A stretch of 64,000 bases of DNA. Source: Rhabdophis nuchalis (lineage: Eukaryota > Chordata > Lepidosauria > Squamata > Natricidae). Location: assembly GCA_039707465.1 (NCBI GenBank), contig CM077645.1:142229503-142293502 (forward strand), read 5' to 3'. Both the position numbers and the translations under genes were made by a program. The notes below the pieces were generated by a model that saw nothing but the letters and a program-made list of their open reading frames with translations, was not told the origin of the DNA and ran no database searches. This document shows positions 44,056 to 54,238 of the stretch, in pieces; the first letter of the stretch is position 1, and each line of letters starts with the position of its first letter.

Positions 44056-44358
44056 TGTTGGATTAGACAAAGGATTCCGACTCAGGCATGGTCAAACAAC
44101 AGGAACATTTATTCACAACTATTTACAAGACACTAGGATCATTACTGGCAAGGTTTCCCTGTCTGACTGCTGCTTATATACAGCTTTAAGACAGGAAACC
44201 TTTTAGCAAGCAAGCTGCAACATTGTATCTATTTTCTAGACAGAATCCGGCCAGCTGCGTCTTAGCCAATCAGACGCAGCTGCCGGCTCCATTCCGGAAT
44301 GCGGTGACTCAGAGTTTACCAGACTTGCTGGCTCTGTCGTAGACCTGAGGACTTAACA
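44056..44358 (-). repeat. Gypsy-1 5' LTR (303 bp)
   Basis: Differs from the other LTR at two positions only (near 44169 and 44291). It is the 5' LTR because gag lies downstream on the minus strand. Carries the same CCAAT and TATA hairpin arrangement. Confidence 0.95.
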
Positions 44359-44363
44359 GAAAT

Positions 44364-44716
44364 CAGTGTTGATATCTCTTCTAAAAATTCTTGTCTCTAA
44401 ATCAGAATAAATCCAACCCCTCCTGCCTACTATCCTTCAGAAACATTTGAAACTGTGGGTAGTTTGGTCTGTGTTTCTGAGAATTGTTTTCTCATTGAGA
44501 ACTTATCATGGCCAGCGTCTGAAGCTCACGGCTTCTGTTTAACAGCCTATCAGAAGAAAGGTTTGGCAAACCAAATGAGTACACATACCAAATGCATAAA
44601 CAGCATGTTTGGGGGCGAGGTGGGGTGCTAAGTAATTATTTGCTCTCTTTTAGGAGAAAACAATGAGATGGCCTAACCACAGAAAACTTGGAGGGCAGAA
44701 AGTAACATAAACTAAA

Positions 44717-44774
<58 letters not shown>

Positions 44775-46039
44775 CTTCCCTCCCTCCCTCTCCCCCTCCC
44801 TCCCTCCCTCCTTCACAATTTTTGTGAAAATCCATATTTCTTTGCTTGTTAAAACTACTGTTTTCATTCATCCCTTTTTCTGACTCTTTTCATGGTTGTG
44901 GAATAAAAGCCCTCTATCCATATCAGCAATGAGATTCCATGGTTTTTATTGGAATAATCGGGTCCTCTGAGTTTAACAGGTCTTTATTTTCAAGCCACCA
45001 TACACAGAATTCAATAAGAAAATATTAGGGCATTATTATGATCAGCTCGCAAGCAACTCAAAGGTGGGTTTTGGTTTTTTTTACATTTGTTTAGTTTGGG
45101 GGAATTAAATAAGTGGAATTGATGAATAAAATACAACATTAGCAAATGTGCCAAATCATTAATAGAATACTAATCAACAAGAAGTAGCCCTCCACTCTCT
45201 TTCCAAAGAGAACCAGGGGGAAAAATGGAGGAAGAATAGCATGGATGATTGAATTAAGTGTAGAATAAAGGAAACTAAGTTTTTTTAAACTGATTATAGC
45301 TTTTCACTTTTTGACTTTGTTAAGTTAGATATTCTGTCAGTCTGTGTACCAGAGAAGCAGGTACAAAAGAAAAACTTTTCCCTGCTTCCAGTCTAGTCTA
45401 GAAATAGCCAAAAGCATTTTCAACAAAGAATTTCACTTGCTGAACATTTTACACCGTGACACCAAGGCCACAAAACACACAAATGTGGTAGTGAATGCTT
45501 GAAGTCTTTAAAACTATTGCACTGCATAAGATACTCTATCTAGCCAAAATCTAAGTCTTCATTAATGAATTGGCTCTGTGCAAGCCAAAACAAGCCATTA
45601 TTTGCCCAAATGTATAAATCTGAAGCAGAAGCTTTTAATCATCTCTTGGTCACCATACCACTGAAAAAAGCAAAGGGGATAGAGGTACAGGTATGTATTT
45701 GGCAAATCTATTTTCATCTGGTGAGTTAGTTTAGTGAATTATTTTGAACAGTTTTCTTTCTCATTTCTTGTAATATGCACATATTACTTATTCTAAACAT
45801 TTCTCCCAGAATAAAGCATTTGGGGTCATACTGTTTTACAATATACAATATAAAATTTTGTTTACAGTTTAATGTAATTAAAAATGTGCAATTTTGGATT
45901 CTTTTTTTAAACTGAGTTGGAAACATTATCAAATACCTGGGGTGGGGGGGTGGGGAGAGAAGGTTAGTTTTTCTTTCTTTCTTTTTTTAACACATACATT
46001 CTGGTTCTTCTATGCTTTGGAAGGTGGGACTATATAATA
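44364..46039. other. unique sequence with a (TC)n tract
   Basis: No gene seen. A (TC)n microsatellite runs 44720-44770 and continues as a pyrimidine-rich stretch to about 44812. A G-rich run lies near 45939-45962. Confidence 0.5.
44720..44812. repeat. (TC)n and pyrimidine-rich tract
   Basis: About 25 TC units followed by CCTCCTTCCCTCCC-type sequence; pure pyrimidine on the plus strand. Confidence 0.93.
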
Positions 46040-46375
46040 TAATAATATCTTTGACTTATGACCGGATTCTTAGTGATAATTCAAAGTTATGAACAATCTC
46101 CCCAGTGTTACTTACAACCCAGATAGCGAAGTTCTGATGGTTGCCCCACTGGTTGTGTGAATGCAGTTTTACTGCCATATCCCATAGTCACATGATCATG
46201 ATTTAGATTTTTGGCCAACCATTGCAGACAATGATTACCTTAATTACTCTCTTGTTTGCTTGTCAACTGTCATAAAAATATTTGTAAATTTGAACTCAGT
46301 CACATGGTGACTCACTTAATGACTGGCACAACCTAATTACAAAGTCAGTTGTGGTTGTAAGTAGAAGGCTCCTTG
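46040..46375. mobile_element. decayed terminal-inverted-repeat element
   Basis: CTTTGACTTATGACCGGATT at the left and GTTGTGGTTGTAAGTAGAAG at the right are imperfect inverted repeats. CATAGTCACATGATCATGAT and CACATGGTGACTCACTTAATG inside match the family at 10084-10405 and 34530-34905. Non-coding. Confidence 0.55.
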
Positions 46376-46733
46376 TTTAGACTGGATTAATTTTTCATCC
46401 ATCCCTTGCTTCGAGAAAGTGTTCAAAAGATCCAGGAACATAAAGTAAACACAGAGATTATCCTCTAACCACCTAGCCAATATTATATATTGTAGCTGTT
46501 AATAAAATGTAAGCTTATCTTCCATTATTGATCTTCTCCCTGAAGAATGCTCCATGAGCCACCCGGGGTCACCCAAACTGTGTTTTGAAAAGCAGTGATC
46601 TACTGCACGCATCTCTGTGTCTGTAATAAAAACACACAGACTTAGTAACTTAGATAATTTTCTTTTTCTTTTTAGATTGCACCAGAGGAAAATTCCAGAC
46701 TGAAATCAAACAAGCAATTAAAGTAATGAAACA
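46376..46733. other. unique sequence, no feature seen
   Basis: No recognisable gene or transposon before the target duplication of the second ORF1-only element. Confidence 0.45.
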
Positions 46734-47039
46734 CAATATGTAACAGTTGTTTTTTTTTTAAAGTAAAAGTTTTATTGGTTTTACAATTTTTTAAGGGTAA
46801 GGGTATATAGGGTACAATAGAAACATTTTAGAGCTTTCATGTCGGAGATGGTGGTCTTTTCCGAGGTTTCATATAAAAACATTTCAATATAAGGTGGAAG
46901 GGTATACATACATATTATATCAGGAATTCATTTATTCCATCATTTGTTTTTGTTAACATCCATTAAGGAATTACAATATGTAAAAGAAAAAATCATTTTA
47001 GTTATCAGAGTCTCTTTACTTTAGATTCTTCTCCTTTCC

Positions 47040-47690
47040 CGCCGGCGGGTGGAGCCACAGTGCCTCCCGCTTCCATATCTTCGTCCTCCAGGGTTGGGGA
47101 GTATTTTATTTTTAAAAAGAAAAAAGGCTTTTGCCTCTCTTTATTATTTTAAATCTTGCTCTACCCCCCACCCGGAGCACCTGCATTCCTTCAAACATTA
47201 TTCATCTGAGACAGATCCCTTTTTTTTCCTACAATTTTTTAAAAAGAAGAAATACTTCTAAATTTTTCTTTTCTGGGATCCATTTCAAAATGGCCATTTT
47301 TTTTCTTGCTAATACATCAGATGCCCTTCTCCCTGCGATTCCAGTATCCCGTCCCTTGTTGACCTTCTTACAGCTTTAATATCTATCTTTCTGGTTATAT
47401 CATTCCTCCTGGCATATGCTAAAATTATATATTCTTTACTTTTTTTGGTGCATTCTGCTGAAATTGTATTTATTAAATCTTTTAAATTTTTTGAAGCATT
47501 TTGCAGCCTTGAAAAGTAAAACATTCTTTCAAACTCAATTCTAGACATATAACCAGCCTTATCTATAAAATTCTTTTTGAAAATTCCTTATCCCTTCCCC
47601 CATCTCGACCATTCCACCCTCCAACCCATCAATTTTTTATTTATTATGAATTTTTAAATCTTATTGTTAAAGATGGCGTCTGGTGAGTGG
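47040..47690 (-). pseudogene. decayed L1-type ORF1 of second ORF1-only element
   Basis: One open stretch (47548-47309) reads MSRIEFERMFYFSRLQNASK, YIILAYARRNDITRKIDIKA and VRRSTRDGILES. These align with SRIDMERMTYFLRFQNV, YARMNEVPREIHVKF and VRRSTREEILKA of the intact 282-aa protein at 16004-16852. The C-terminal domain is recognisable as FKWIPE-like remnants near 47270-47290, in another frame, and the coiled-coil region is degraded. Not translatable as a whole. Confidence 0.75.
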
Positions 47691-48447
47691 ACAGTCCTGT
47701 GAGGTCCCGGTAAAGGCAAAATCTATGTCAAAATTCAAGATGATGTTGTATAAAATCCAGAGGAGCAGTTTTGAACTCCAATCCACCAAAGAAAGAAAGG
47801 CACGCAATGGGAGAAACACTGTGAGTCACTTGAGTTGGCTGTATATAAGGAAAGGAACTTTAATCTTGTAGAGTTGAAGGAATGTTCCGATCTCAAAGGT
47901 TTTCTGCTGGAAGCAAGGAAGCGCCATTTTTCCGCCACTTTGGCGGTCATGAAGACTTAGTAAAAACTCCATTTCCCCTCTAGCGAGTCCCAGATATAAA
48001 AGTCTCAAAAAGCAATTCCTTGTATGGTAATAGTAAACTTTCATTTTCAATTGGTTAAAAATCGGAAGTAACTTTCTCCTTCTCCCCGAGCCCGGGGAGG
48101 ATTTTAAAGCGCTGCTTATTTCCGAGGAGGGGTTTTTACAAACTCCCCCCTCTATTCTTCTCTTTAGAAAAAGTTGAAGGCATCAAAATCACAAAAGCAA
48201 CTCACACACCACACAGCAGCAACAGAGCCTCGGGGCTTCCTCCAGCTCCGGCTCTCAGCCCACTTCTTCAATAGTTGCTGTTCCGGTGCTCCTTCAGCAA
48301 GAGGGACTCTTCCCTCCCGCATTCTGTTCTCCGGCTCCTGGGACGAGGCAGGAACGACCCCCCGACCGCCGTCGGGGGGAGAGGCTCACTGCGAGCCATC
48401 CGTATGGTGGGTGTTGCATTCTGACAGCCGTTCGAATTCCCCGGCAA

Positions 48448-48486
48448 CAGCCAGTCGCGTCTGATTGGCCAAGACGCGACTGGCTG
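48448..48486 (+). promoter_or_regulatory. CCAAT-type box in the loop of a perfect 15-bp stem
   Basis: CAGCCAGTCGCGTCT (48448-48462) and AGACGCGACTGGCTG (48472-48486) are exact reverse complements. The 9-base loop GATTGGCCA holds an ATTGG (inverted CCAAT) box. The same arrangement is in the other LTR of this element and in Gypsy-1. Confidence 0.8.
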
Positions 48487-48520
48487 CAGCCGAAGAGCGG
48501 GCGTCGCGCCAATTGGTTCG

Positions 48521-48558
48521 CTGTCTGACAGCTCGATATAAAAGGAGCTGTCAGACAG
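48521..48558 (+). promoter_or_regulatory. TATA box in the loop of a perfect 14-bp stem
   Basis: CTGTCTGACAGCTC (48521-48534) and GAGCTGTCAGACAG (48545-48558) are exact reverse complements enclosing the 10-base loop GATATAAAAG, the presumptive LTR core promoter. Confidence 0.8.
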
Positions 48559-48678
48559 AAGGCGTGCGTTCTTTTAAAGTTGTCTACTTCTTTGACCTGT
48601 TATCCACGTTCAATAAAAAACCGTTAATCTTACCGGTCTGGACTCACTCCTTCTCGACATCGCTTGAGAATCTAACAC

Positions 48679-48690
48679 TGGCGACGAAGG
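48679..48690 (+). promoter_or_regulatory. Gypsy-2 primer-binding site
   Basis: TGGCGACGAAGG one base after the 5' LTR, identical over its first 13 bases to that of Gypsy-1, hence the same tRNA-Ser(GCU)-like primer is inferred. The similarity fades after base 13. Confidence 0.65.
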
Positions 48691-48820
48691 TCGGGGCCGG
48701 TACTGATTACTCCGGAAGAAGCTCTTCTCCCTACGGGACCGAAGAGACACTTCGTCACATTTTTCATTCGCTCCTCTCGCTATCACCTCAGCGTGCTCGC
48801 CTTCGGCCGACAACCACGCG

Positions 48821-50118
48821 ATGGCCATGCTTCCACCGTACGCCCCCTTCGACGCGGCTCAAGAGTCATGGGAGGCTTTCCTCGCCTGCTTCGAATGTTT
48901 CCTCCTCGCGGGCGACCACGGGGAGCTCACCCCGGAGAGATGCCTGGGGCTTTTCCTAGGCTGCGGCGGGCGCCAAGTTTTTGCCGTGGCGCGTAACATC
49001 GCCGCTCCAGCAGCGGTCCACACCATGGCATGGGACACACTCCAAGCCCGCCTGAAGGCCCACTTTGCCCCAGCTCCATCTAGGATCTCTTGGCAGTTTG
49101 CCTTCCGACAATGCCGCCAACTGCTCACCCAGTCAGTTGCCGATTTCCTGCAGGCCCTGCGAGCCGCGGCCATCCTATGCGACTTCGCCGCACCCTTCCT
49201 TGACGAATCCCTAGTGGAACAATTCGTCTGCGGACTGAAGGACATAAAGCTCAGGCGCAGACTAATGGCCCGCTCGGACATTACCTTGGAGCAGGCCGTG
49301 GAAGAAGCCAGGGCCACCGAACTGGCCGACGCCACCACGAGTGAAATGGGCCCCGGACAGCCCGCACTGCCGTCGCCCCCAACGAGGGCCTGCCTCGTCG
49401 ACGAGCACGGCCCCCTCGACCCGACGGACGACTTCGAGCCCTATGACCAGGTGGCGCGCCTGCAAACCTCGGGACGGGGCCGCGCCAGGGCTCCGCCGTC
49501 CCGCCAAGCGCCTGCGGCTTGCATAGGGTGCGGCGGCAGCCACGCCAGAAACGACTGCGATCGGAAGGGCCACATTGCCCGCGTCTGCAGAGCCAGCCTT
49601 CCCGCCCTGGCCTCCCCGTCGGCGCCATGCGCGATGACAGCTCCAGCCCCGCCGGCCCCGACTTACGGCCAACGCCGCCCAGCCCGGAGACCGTGGGCAG
49701 AAGCCGACTGCTTCGCTATGACGGACCTCCAGGACACCGTCCCTCTACCGCCGGACGACTGTAGGCGCATTTCCACCTCCCTTCTCCTAAATGGCCGGCC
49801 GCTGACAATGGAGGTCGACTCGGGCTCGTCCCGTCCCTCATCTCCTGGCCTCAACTGGCCAGCATCTGCCCCACGCTCAAGCCCTCTGACCTGTCCCAAC
49901 CCGGGACTTTGCTGAAAGACTACAAGGGCAACCCTATTGAGGTGCTGGGCCTATTCCGCGCCCACGTCCACTACGGACGGTTCAAGGGTCTCCTGCCCAT
50001 TCTGGTAGTCAAACGTCCCCTGACAGCTCTCATCGGGTTGGACTGGTTTGCCGCCCTGGGCCTCTCAGTCCAACGGGTCCACCGGGCACCTGCCGCCTCC
50101 CCGGTGGACGCTGTCCTT
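48821..50118 (+). pseudogene. Gypsy-2 gag-protease, frameshifted, second zinc knuckle deleted
   Basis: Starts at the ATG aligned with Gypsy-1 gag. A capsid-like region (WEAFLACFECFLLAGDHGEL to ITLEQAVEEARATEL) is followed by a first zinc knuckle, CIGCGGSHARNDC (residues 234-246). The second knuckle is reduced to DRKGHIARVC: an in-frame loss of about 10-11 residues removed its first two cysteines. The protease motif VDSGS is at residues 332-336. Immediately after it the frame shifts by one base near 49835; protease continues in the next frame (VLGLFRAHVHYG, ALIGLDWFAALGL) to about 50118, where a small deletion shifts the frame again. Gag-Pol cannot be made intact. Confidence 0.88.
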
Positions 50119-53075
50119 CCGATGTTTTTGATGGGCGCCTCGGCTCATACAAGGGCACCCCAGTTTCCCTCAACCTCGACCCTCAGGTTGCTCCAATTCG
50201 GCTCAAGGCCCGCAGGCTGCCGTTCGCTCTGAAGCCAAAGGTTGACGCGGAGCTCGATCGTCTCGTGGCGCAGGGCGTTCTGGAGCCGGTCGACCAGGCG
50301 AAATGGGAGACCCCCATTGTGGTCCCCATCAAGACCGACGGTTCCATACGCATCTGCGCTGACTATAAGTCGACGATCAACCGCGGGCTTCAGGCAAACC
50401 CATATCCAGTCCCGGTGGTGCAGCATCTGCTCCATTCCCTGGGGCAGGGCTGCATCTTCGCGAAGCTGGATATGGCGCAGGCCTACCAGCAGCTCCCGGT
50501 GGACGACGATGCGGCTGAAGCGCAGACCATCGTCACCCACCGAGGAGCTTTCCGCTGTCGCCACCTCCAATTCGGCGTTTCCGTCGCCCCGGGGATCTTC
50601 CAGAGCCTCATGGAGCGTCTGCTCCACAGGCTCCCGGGCGTCGTTCCGTACTTTGACGACGTCCTGATAGCTGCCTCCAGCCTCTCAGACCTCGCCAACG
50701 TACTCCGGAAGGTCCTCACTATTTTTAGGGGCGCGGGATTCAAATTGAAGCTCAGCAAATGCAAGTTTGCTGAGCCAAAGGTCGAATTCCTGGGCTTCTT
50801 GATTGATTCCCAGGGAATTCACCCCACCCCCTCCAAGGTCGAGGCAATTCGCAACGCCCCCACCCCTGTCTCCAAAACGGAGCTGCAGGCCTTCCTCGGC
50901 CTGCTCAACTTCTACGCGCCATTCATTCCCCACAAGGCGTCGCTGGCCGAGCCGCTCCATCGATTGCTCGATCGCTCGGCGGCCTGGCGCTGGGGCAGCC
51001 GCGAAGCGCATGCGTTCGCGGCTGTCAAAGAGATGCTGACGTCAAGGGCCGTGCTGGTTCAGTATTCTGACAGCTTGCCGTTGACGTTAGCATCCGACGC
51101 CTCCCCCTTCGGTCTGGGGGCCGTCCTCAGCCACCTCCGGCCCGATGGTTCAGAGGCCCCCATCGCCTTTTATTCCCAGACTCTGTCTCCTACGGAGCGC
51201 AACTACAGCCAGATTGACAAGGAGGCCCTGGCTGTAGTGTCCGGGATTAAAAGATTCCACGAATACCTGTACGGCCGCCCCTTCTCCGTCTTCACCGACC
51301 ACAAGCCGCTCCTTGGGCTTCTGGCGGGTGACCGGCCCACCCCTCCCATGACCAGGTGGACGGAGTTTCTGGCAGCGTACGACTACACGCTGTTCTACCG
51401 CCCGGGGAAACAGCTGGGACACGCAGATGCCCTCAGCCGCTGCCCCCTCCCCCAGACGGACCGGGAGCCGGTGCCGGCCCTGTCCGTCCTGTCCGTGGCC
51501 GATTCCAACTTGCCTCTCACCTCGTCGGACGTAGCCGCACGGACCAAGGCCGACCCTGTCCTGTCCCAGGTCTCCACCTGGGTCCTGCAAGGGTGGCCTC
51601 CGGGCTCGCTGCCGGACGAGTTTCGGCCCTTCAAGACCCGCCAGCTGGAGCTGTCGCTCCACGGCGGGTGCTTGCTATGGGGAGACCAGGTCATCGTTCC
51701 CCCACCCCTTCGCCGTCAGGTACTCGAGTCCCTCCATGCCGACCACCCGGGCATAGCTTGCATGAAGGCACTTGCCAGGAGCTATGTCTGGTGGCCGCGC
51801 ATGGATGACGAGGTGGCCGCCTGGGTCGGTGCTTGTCAGGCGTGCCAGACCTCCCGCCCCGCCCCACCCTCCGCCCCGCACCGGGACTGGGACACCCCTA
51901 GGTCTCCGTGGTCCAGGGTCCACGTTGACTTTGCTGGCCCCTTCCATGGCCAGTCCTTCCTGGTAGTGGTGGACGCCTACTCCCGCTGGGCCGAGGTCGT
52001 CCTGATGACCTCGACCACCGCCGAGAGTACCGTGCGCGCGCTCCGGCGCCTCTTCGCTACGCACGGGTTGCCGGACGCCCTGGTCTCCGACAACGGGCCC
52101 CAGTTCCACTCTGCCACCTTCCAGGAATTCCTGGCCTCCCAGGGGATCCGGCATGCGCCAACCGTCCCCTACCACCCTGCCGCCAATGGCCGGGCGGAAA
52201 GAGCCGTCCGCTCGGCCAAGGAGGCCCTCGGGAGGATGGATAGGGGAGATTGGCATGCAAGGGTAGATGCTTACCTCATGGGTCAGCACTCTACGCCTTG
52301 CCAGGCTACAGGGAAAAGCCCCGCCGAGCTGCTGATGGGCCGCCGCCTGCGGACCAAATTGGACAGGCTGCACCCCCTCTACAATGAGGTGCAGCTGTGC
52401 AACCTGGGGGTCCCCCCTCCCCACCACTTCACCGTAGGCGACTCCGTCTTTGCCAGGAACTTTGCAGGGGATCCACGATGGGTCCCCGCAGTCGTCCGGG
52501 AATTAACGGGGCCCTGTTCCTACAGGGTGGAACGACCAGATGGATCCGAGTGGCGGCGCCACTTGGATCAACTGAGGCGCCGCCTTCCATCTCCAACCCT
52601 GCCGGAGCCAACTCTATCACCGGGCTGGCCGGACATCGATGCCTCCACCCACCGGGAGGACCAGCCTACCGTTGAGGCGTCCTGGCCGCCAGTACCCTCC
52701 ATCACCCCTGGACGATTCCCGGGGCTGCCGAGGCCCGAACAGCTCCTGCCGGGACGCCCACAATCCGACGCAGCACAGTCACAAACTACAACACACCCTC
52801 GGGCCTGCGTCCATCCAGGCCCGGCCTACCCAGTCCCTGCCTTCCAGGGACTAAAGTACAACTCCACCCCGAGTGACACGCCCCCTTGCATTGACTTACC
52901 TCTTCCGATGGCTTCCGGCAAAATGGAAGGCCGCGATGACGCAGCCCGGAGCTACACCCCCGTCAGGGAGGAGCTGCAACAGGCACGTCCTCCTCCATCG
53001 ACTCCAGCAGGAACACTGAGGCATTCGGGGCGGAGCCGACGCAGCCCCGCCTACCTCAGCGAGTACGTATGCTAA
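50119..53075 (+). pseudogene. Gypsy-2 pol: RT, RNase H and integrase in one long open frame
   Basis: After the shift near 50118 the frame is open to TAA at 53073-53075, more than 960 codons. Residue positions below count from 50265. RT: LDMAQAY at about 68-74 and catalytic YFDDVLIA at 129-136. RNase H: LASDASPFGLGAVLSH near 270-285, IDKEALAVVSGIK near 320, TDHKPLLGLL near 345. Integrase: zinc region HADHPGIACMKALARSY with ACQACQTSRP (about 488-530), core D in HVDFAGPF, D in SDNGPQF, E in NGRAERAVRSAKEAL, then a GPCSYRV module near 745. The C-terminus is Pro-rich, ending HSGRSRRSPAYLSEYVC. All catalytic residues seen are present; it is listed as a pseudogene because gag-protease is out of frame upstream. 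Confidence 0.9.
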
Positions 53076-53097
53076 TGGGCCCGCATGCGTACTCGCT

Positions 53098-53110
53098 GGG
53101 GGGGGAGGAG
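53098..53110 (+). promoter_or_regulatory. Gypsy-2 polypurine tract
   Basis: GGGGGGGGAGGAG immediately before the 3' LTR. Confidence 0.85.
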
Positions 53111-53377
53111 TGTTGCATTCTGACAGCCGTTCGAATTCCCCGGCAACAGCCAGTCGCGTCTGATTGGCCAAGACGCGACTGGCTGCAGCCGAAGAGCGGG
53201 AGTCGCGCCGATTGGTTCGCTGTCTGACAGCTCGATATAAAAGGAGCTGTCAGACAGAAGGCGCGTGTTCTTTTAAAGTTGTTTACTTCTTTGACCTGTT
53301 ATCCACTGTTCAATAAAAAACCGTTAATCTTACCGGTCTGGACTCACTCCTTCTCGACATCGCTTGAGAATCTAACA
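53111..53377 (+). repeat. Gypsy-2 3' LTR (267 bp)
   Basis: Near-identical to the 5' LTR, about five substitutions and a one-base indel. Both inverted-repeat promoter structures are intact here too. Confidence 0.95.
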
Positions 53378-53502
53378 GTGGGGGCTCTTTTGCAGAAGCC
53401 CCCGTGCCCCCAAAGGGGCCACAGGAGAAGGCAAGCAGCAGACGTGTCTGGGACACATCCGTTGCCTCCGGAAGCCGGAAGCGATCTCAATATGTAACAG
53501 TT

Positions 53503-54238
53503 TAAATAACTTCAGAAATAAGAATTTGCAAAACTCTTAATTTCAGCATTCAGAGAGTTGATATGCAAGCCATGGATAGTGTTGTTGTCATGTTTAGTCA
53601 CTAAGTGGCATTGGACATCACTGTATCAACATCAGCAATTATTTACAAATAGGCACCTGGTAAATCAGTAATGCTGTAGGCGTTTTCTGGTTTATCAGGG
53701 GTCTATTTGTAAACAATTGCTGATGTGGATGCAGCAGTGTCCAATGCCATTTAAATACCTACAGCGTTACTATAATTTCATTTGTAAAAAAAAAACAAAC
53801 AACCACCTCTTTGGTAGCCAATCTCTATTGAGATTTTAGACAAAAGCAGGGGAGATCTGTGTGTGAAATTAAAGACTTGTGAAATGTTATGATCTTATGA
53901 AATTTCTGAGTGGGAAACTGAGCTAGTGAGCCACCAAGGTCATTTCAAGAGCTGATCTTCAAAGTGCCTTTTGAAGTTCTTCAATCAATTTGTGAACAAG
54001 TTTTCTCTGGATTTCATGAAAAAAAAAAAGTGAAATTCTCCAACAGCTTTTCGTGAGTTAGATTTTTTTAAATGGTGATCATAGCAGTACTACTGGAAAA
54101 GCTGCTTGGAGGCTGTCCCTTGCTAAGTATTAAATCTGAGTTCCCTTTCTAAAGCAAGGGAAGCTGGAGTCTGCTTCAATTGTAGCAATAAAAGACAGTA
54201 TATTTCCCTATATATTTTGTCAATTTCCTAACTAATTA
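53503..54238. other. unique sequence with an inverted repeat
   Basis: No gene. An imperfect inverted repeat of about 47-bp arms (53606-53652 with 53703-53749; outer ends TGGCATTGGACA and TGTCCAATGCCA) may be an old foldback element. Confidence 0.5.
53606..53749. repeat. inverted repeat, possible old MITE
   Basis: Arms TGGCATTGGACATCACTG.. and ..CAGTGTCCAATGCCA with a 50-bp centre. Inner words GTAATGCTGTAGG and CCTACAGCGTTAC (the latter at 53758-53770) also pair, so the structure may extend past the outer arms. No flanking duplication found. Confidence 0.55.

Larger units (their letters stand above)
39363..44358 (-). mobile_element. Ty3/Gypsy LTR retrotransposon 1, full length, frameshifted (GAAAT duplication)
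   Basis: A 4,996-bp element on the minus strand: 303-bp LTRs at both ends, primer-binding site, gag-protease, RT-RNase H-integrase and polypurine tract in order, flanked by perfect 5-bp GAAAT repeats (39358-39362, 44359-44363). No envelope gene. Gene order with integrase after RNase H places it in Ty3/Gypsy (Metaviridae). The LTRs differ at only two positions, so insertion was recent, yet the coding region is broken by at least four frameshifts. GC-rich against its AT-rich surroundings. Confidence 0.95.
48412..48677 (+). repeat. Gypsy-2 5' LTR (266 bp)
   Basis: TGTTGCATTC to GAATCTAACA. TATAAAAG at 48537-48544 and AATAAA near 48612. Confidence 0.95.
48412..53377 (+). mobile_element. Ty3/Gypsy LTR retrotransposon 2, full length, frameshifted (GTGGG duplication)
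   Basis: A 4,966-bp plus-strand element with 266/267-bp LTRs, primer-binding site, gag-protease, pol and polypurine tract, flanked by perfect 5-bp GTGGG repeats (48407-48411, 53378-53382). The coding region is colinear with Gypsy-1 and very similar in RT and integrase, but the LTRs are of a different family apart from shared motifs. The LTRs differ at about five substitutions and one indel (about 2%), so it is somewhat older than Gypsy-1. No envelope gene. It landed inside the second ORF1-only element. Confidence 0.95.
46749..53487 (-). mobile_element. second ORF1-only L1-like element, split by Gypsy-2
   Basis: Flanked by perfect 15-bp repeats CAATATGTAACAGTT (46734-46748 and 53488-53502). 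The minus-strand element has a poly-T (A-tail) at its 46.75-kb end, 3' UTR, decayed ORF1 (about 47040-47690), a leader rich in GC near its start, and a 5' end at 53487 reading CTTCCGGCTTCCGG, like the start of the copy at 15135. Gypsy-2 (48412-53377) interrupts the leader. Without it the element is about 1.77 kb. There is again no ORF2 between ORF1 and the tail, so the architecture is shared with the first copy. It is older: ORF1 is broken. Confidence 0.8.

Noticed and set aside
51675..52427. 250-aa minus-strand frame inside Gypsy-2
   Set aside because: Antisense shadow of integrase on the plus strand, without any recognisable motif.
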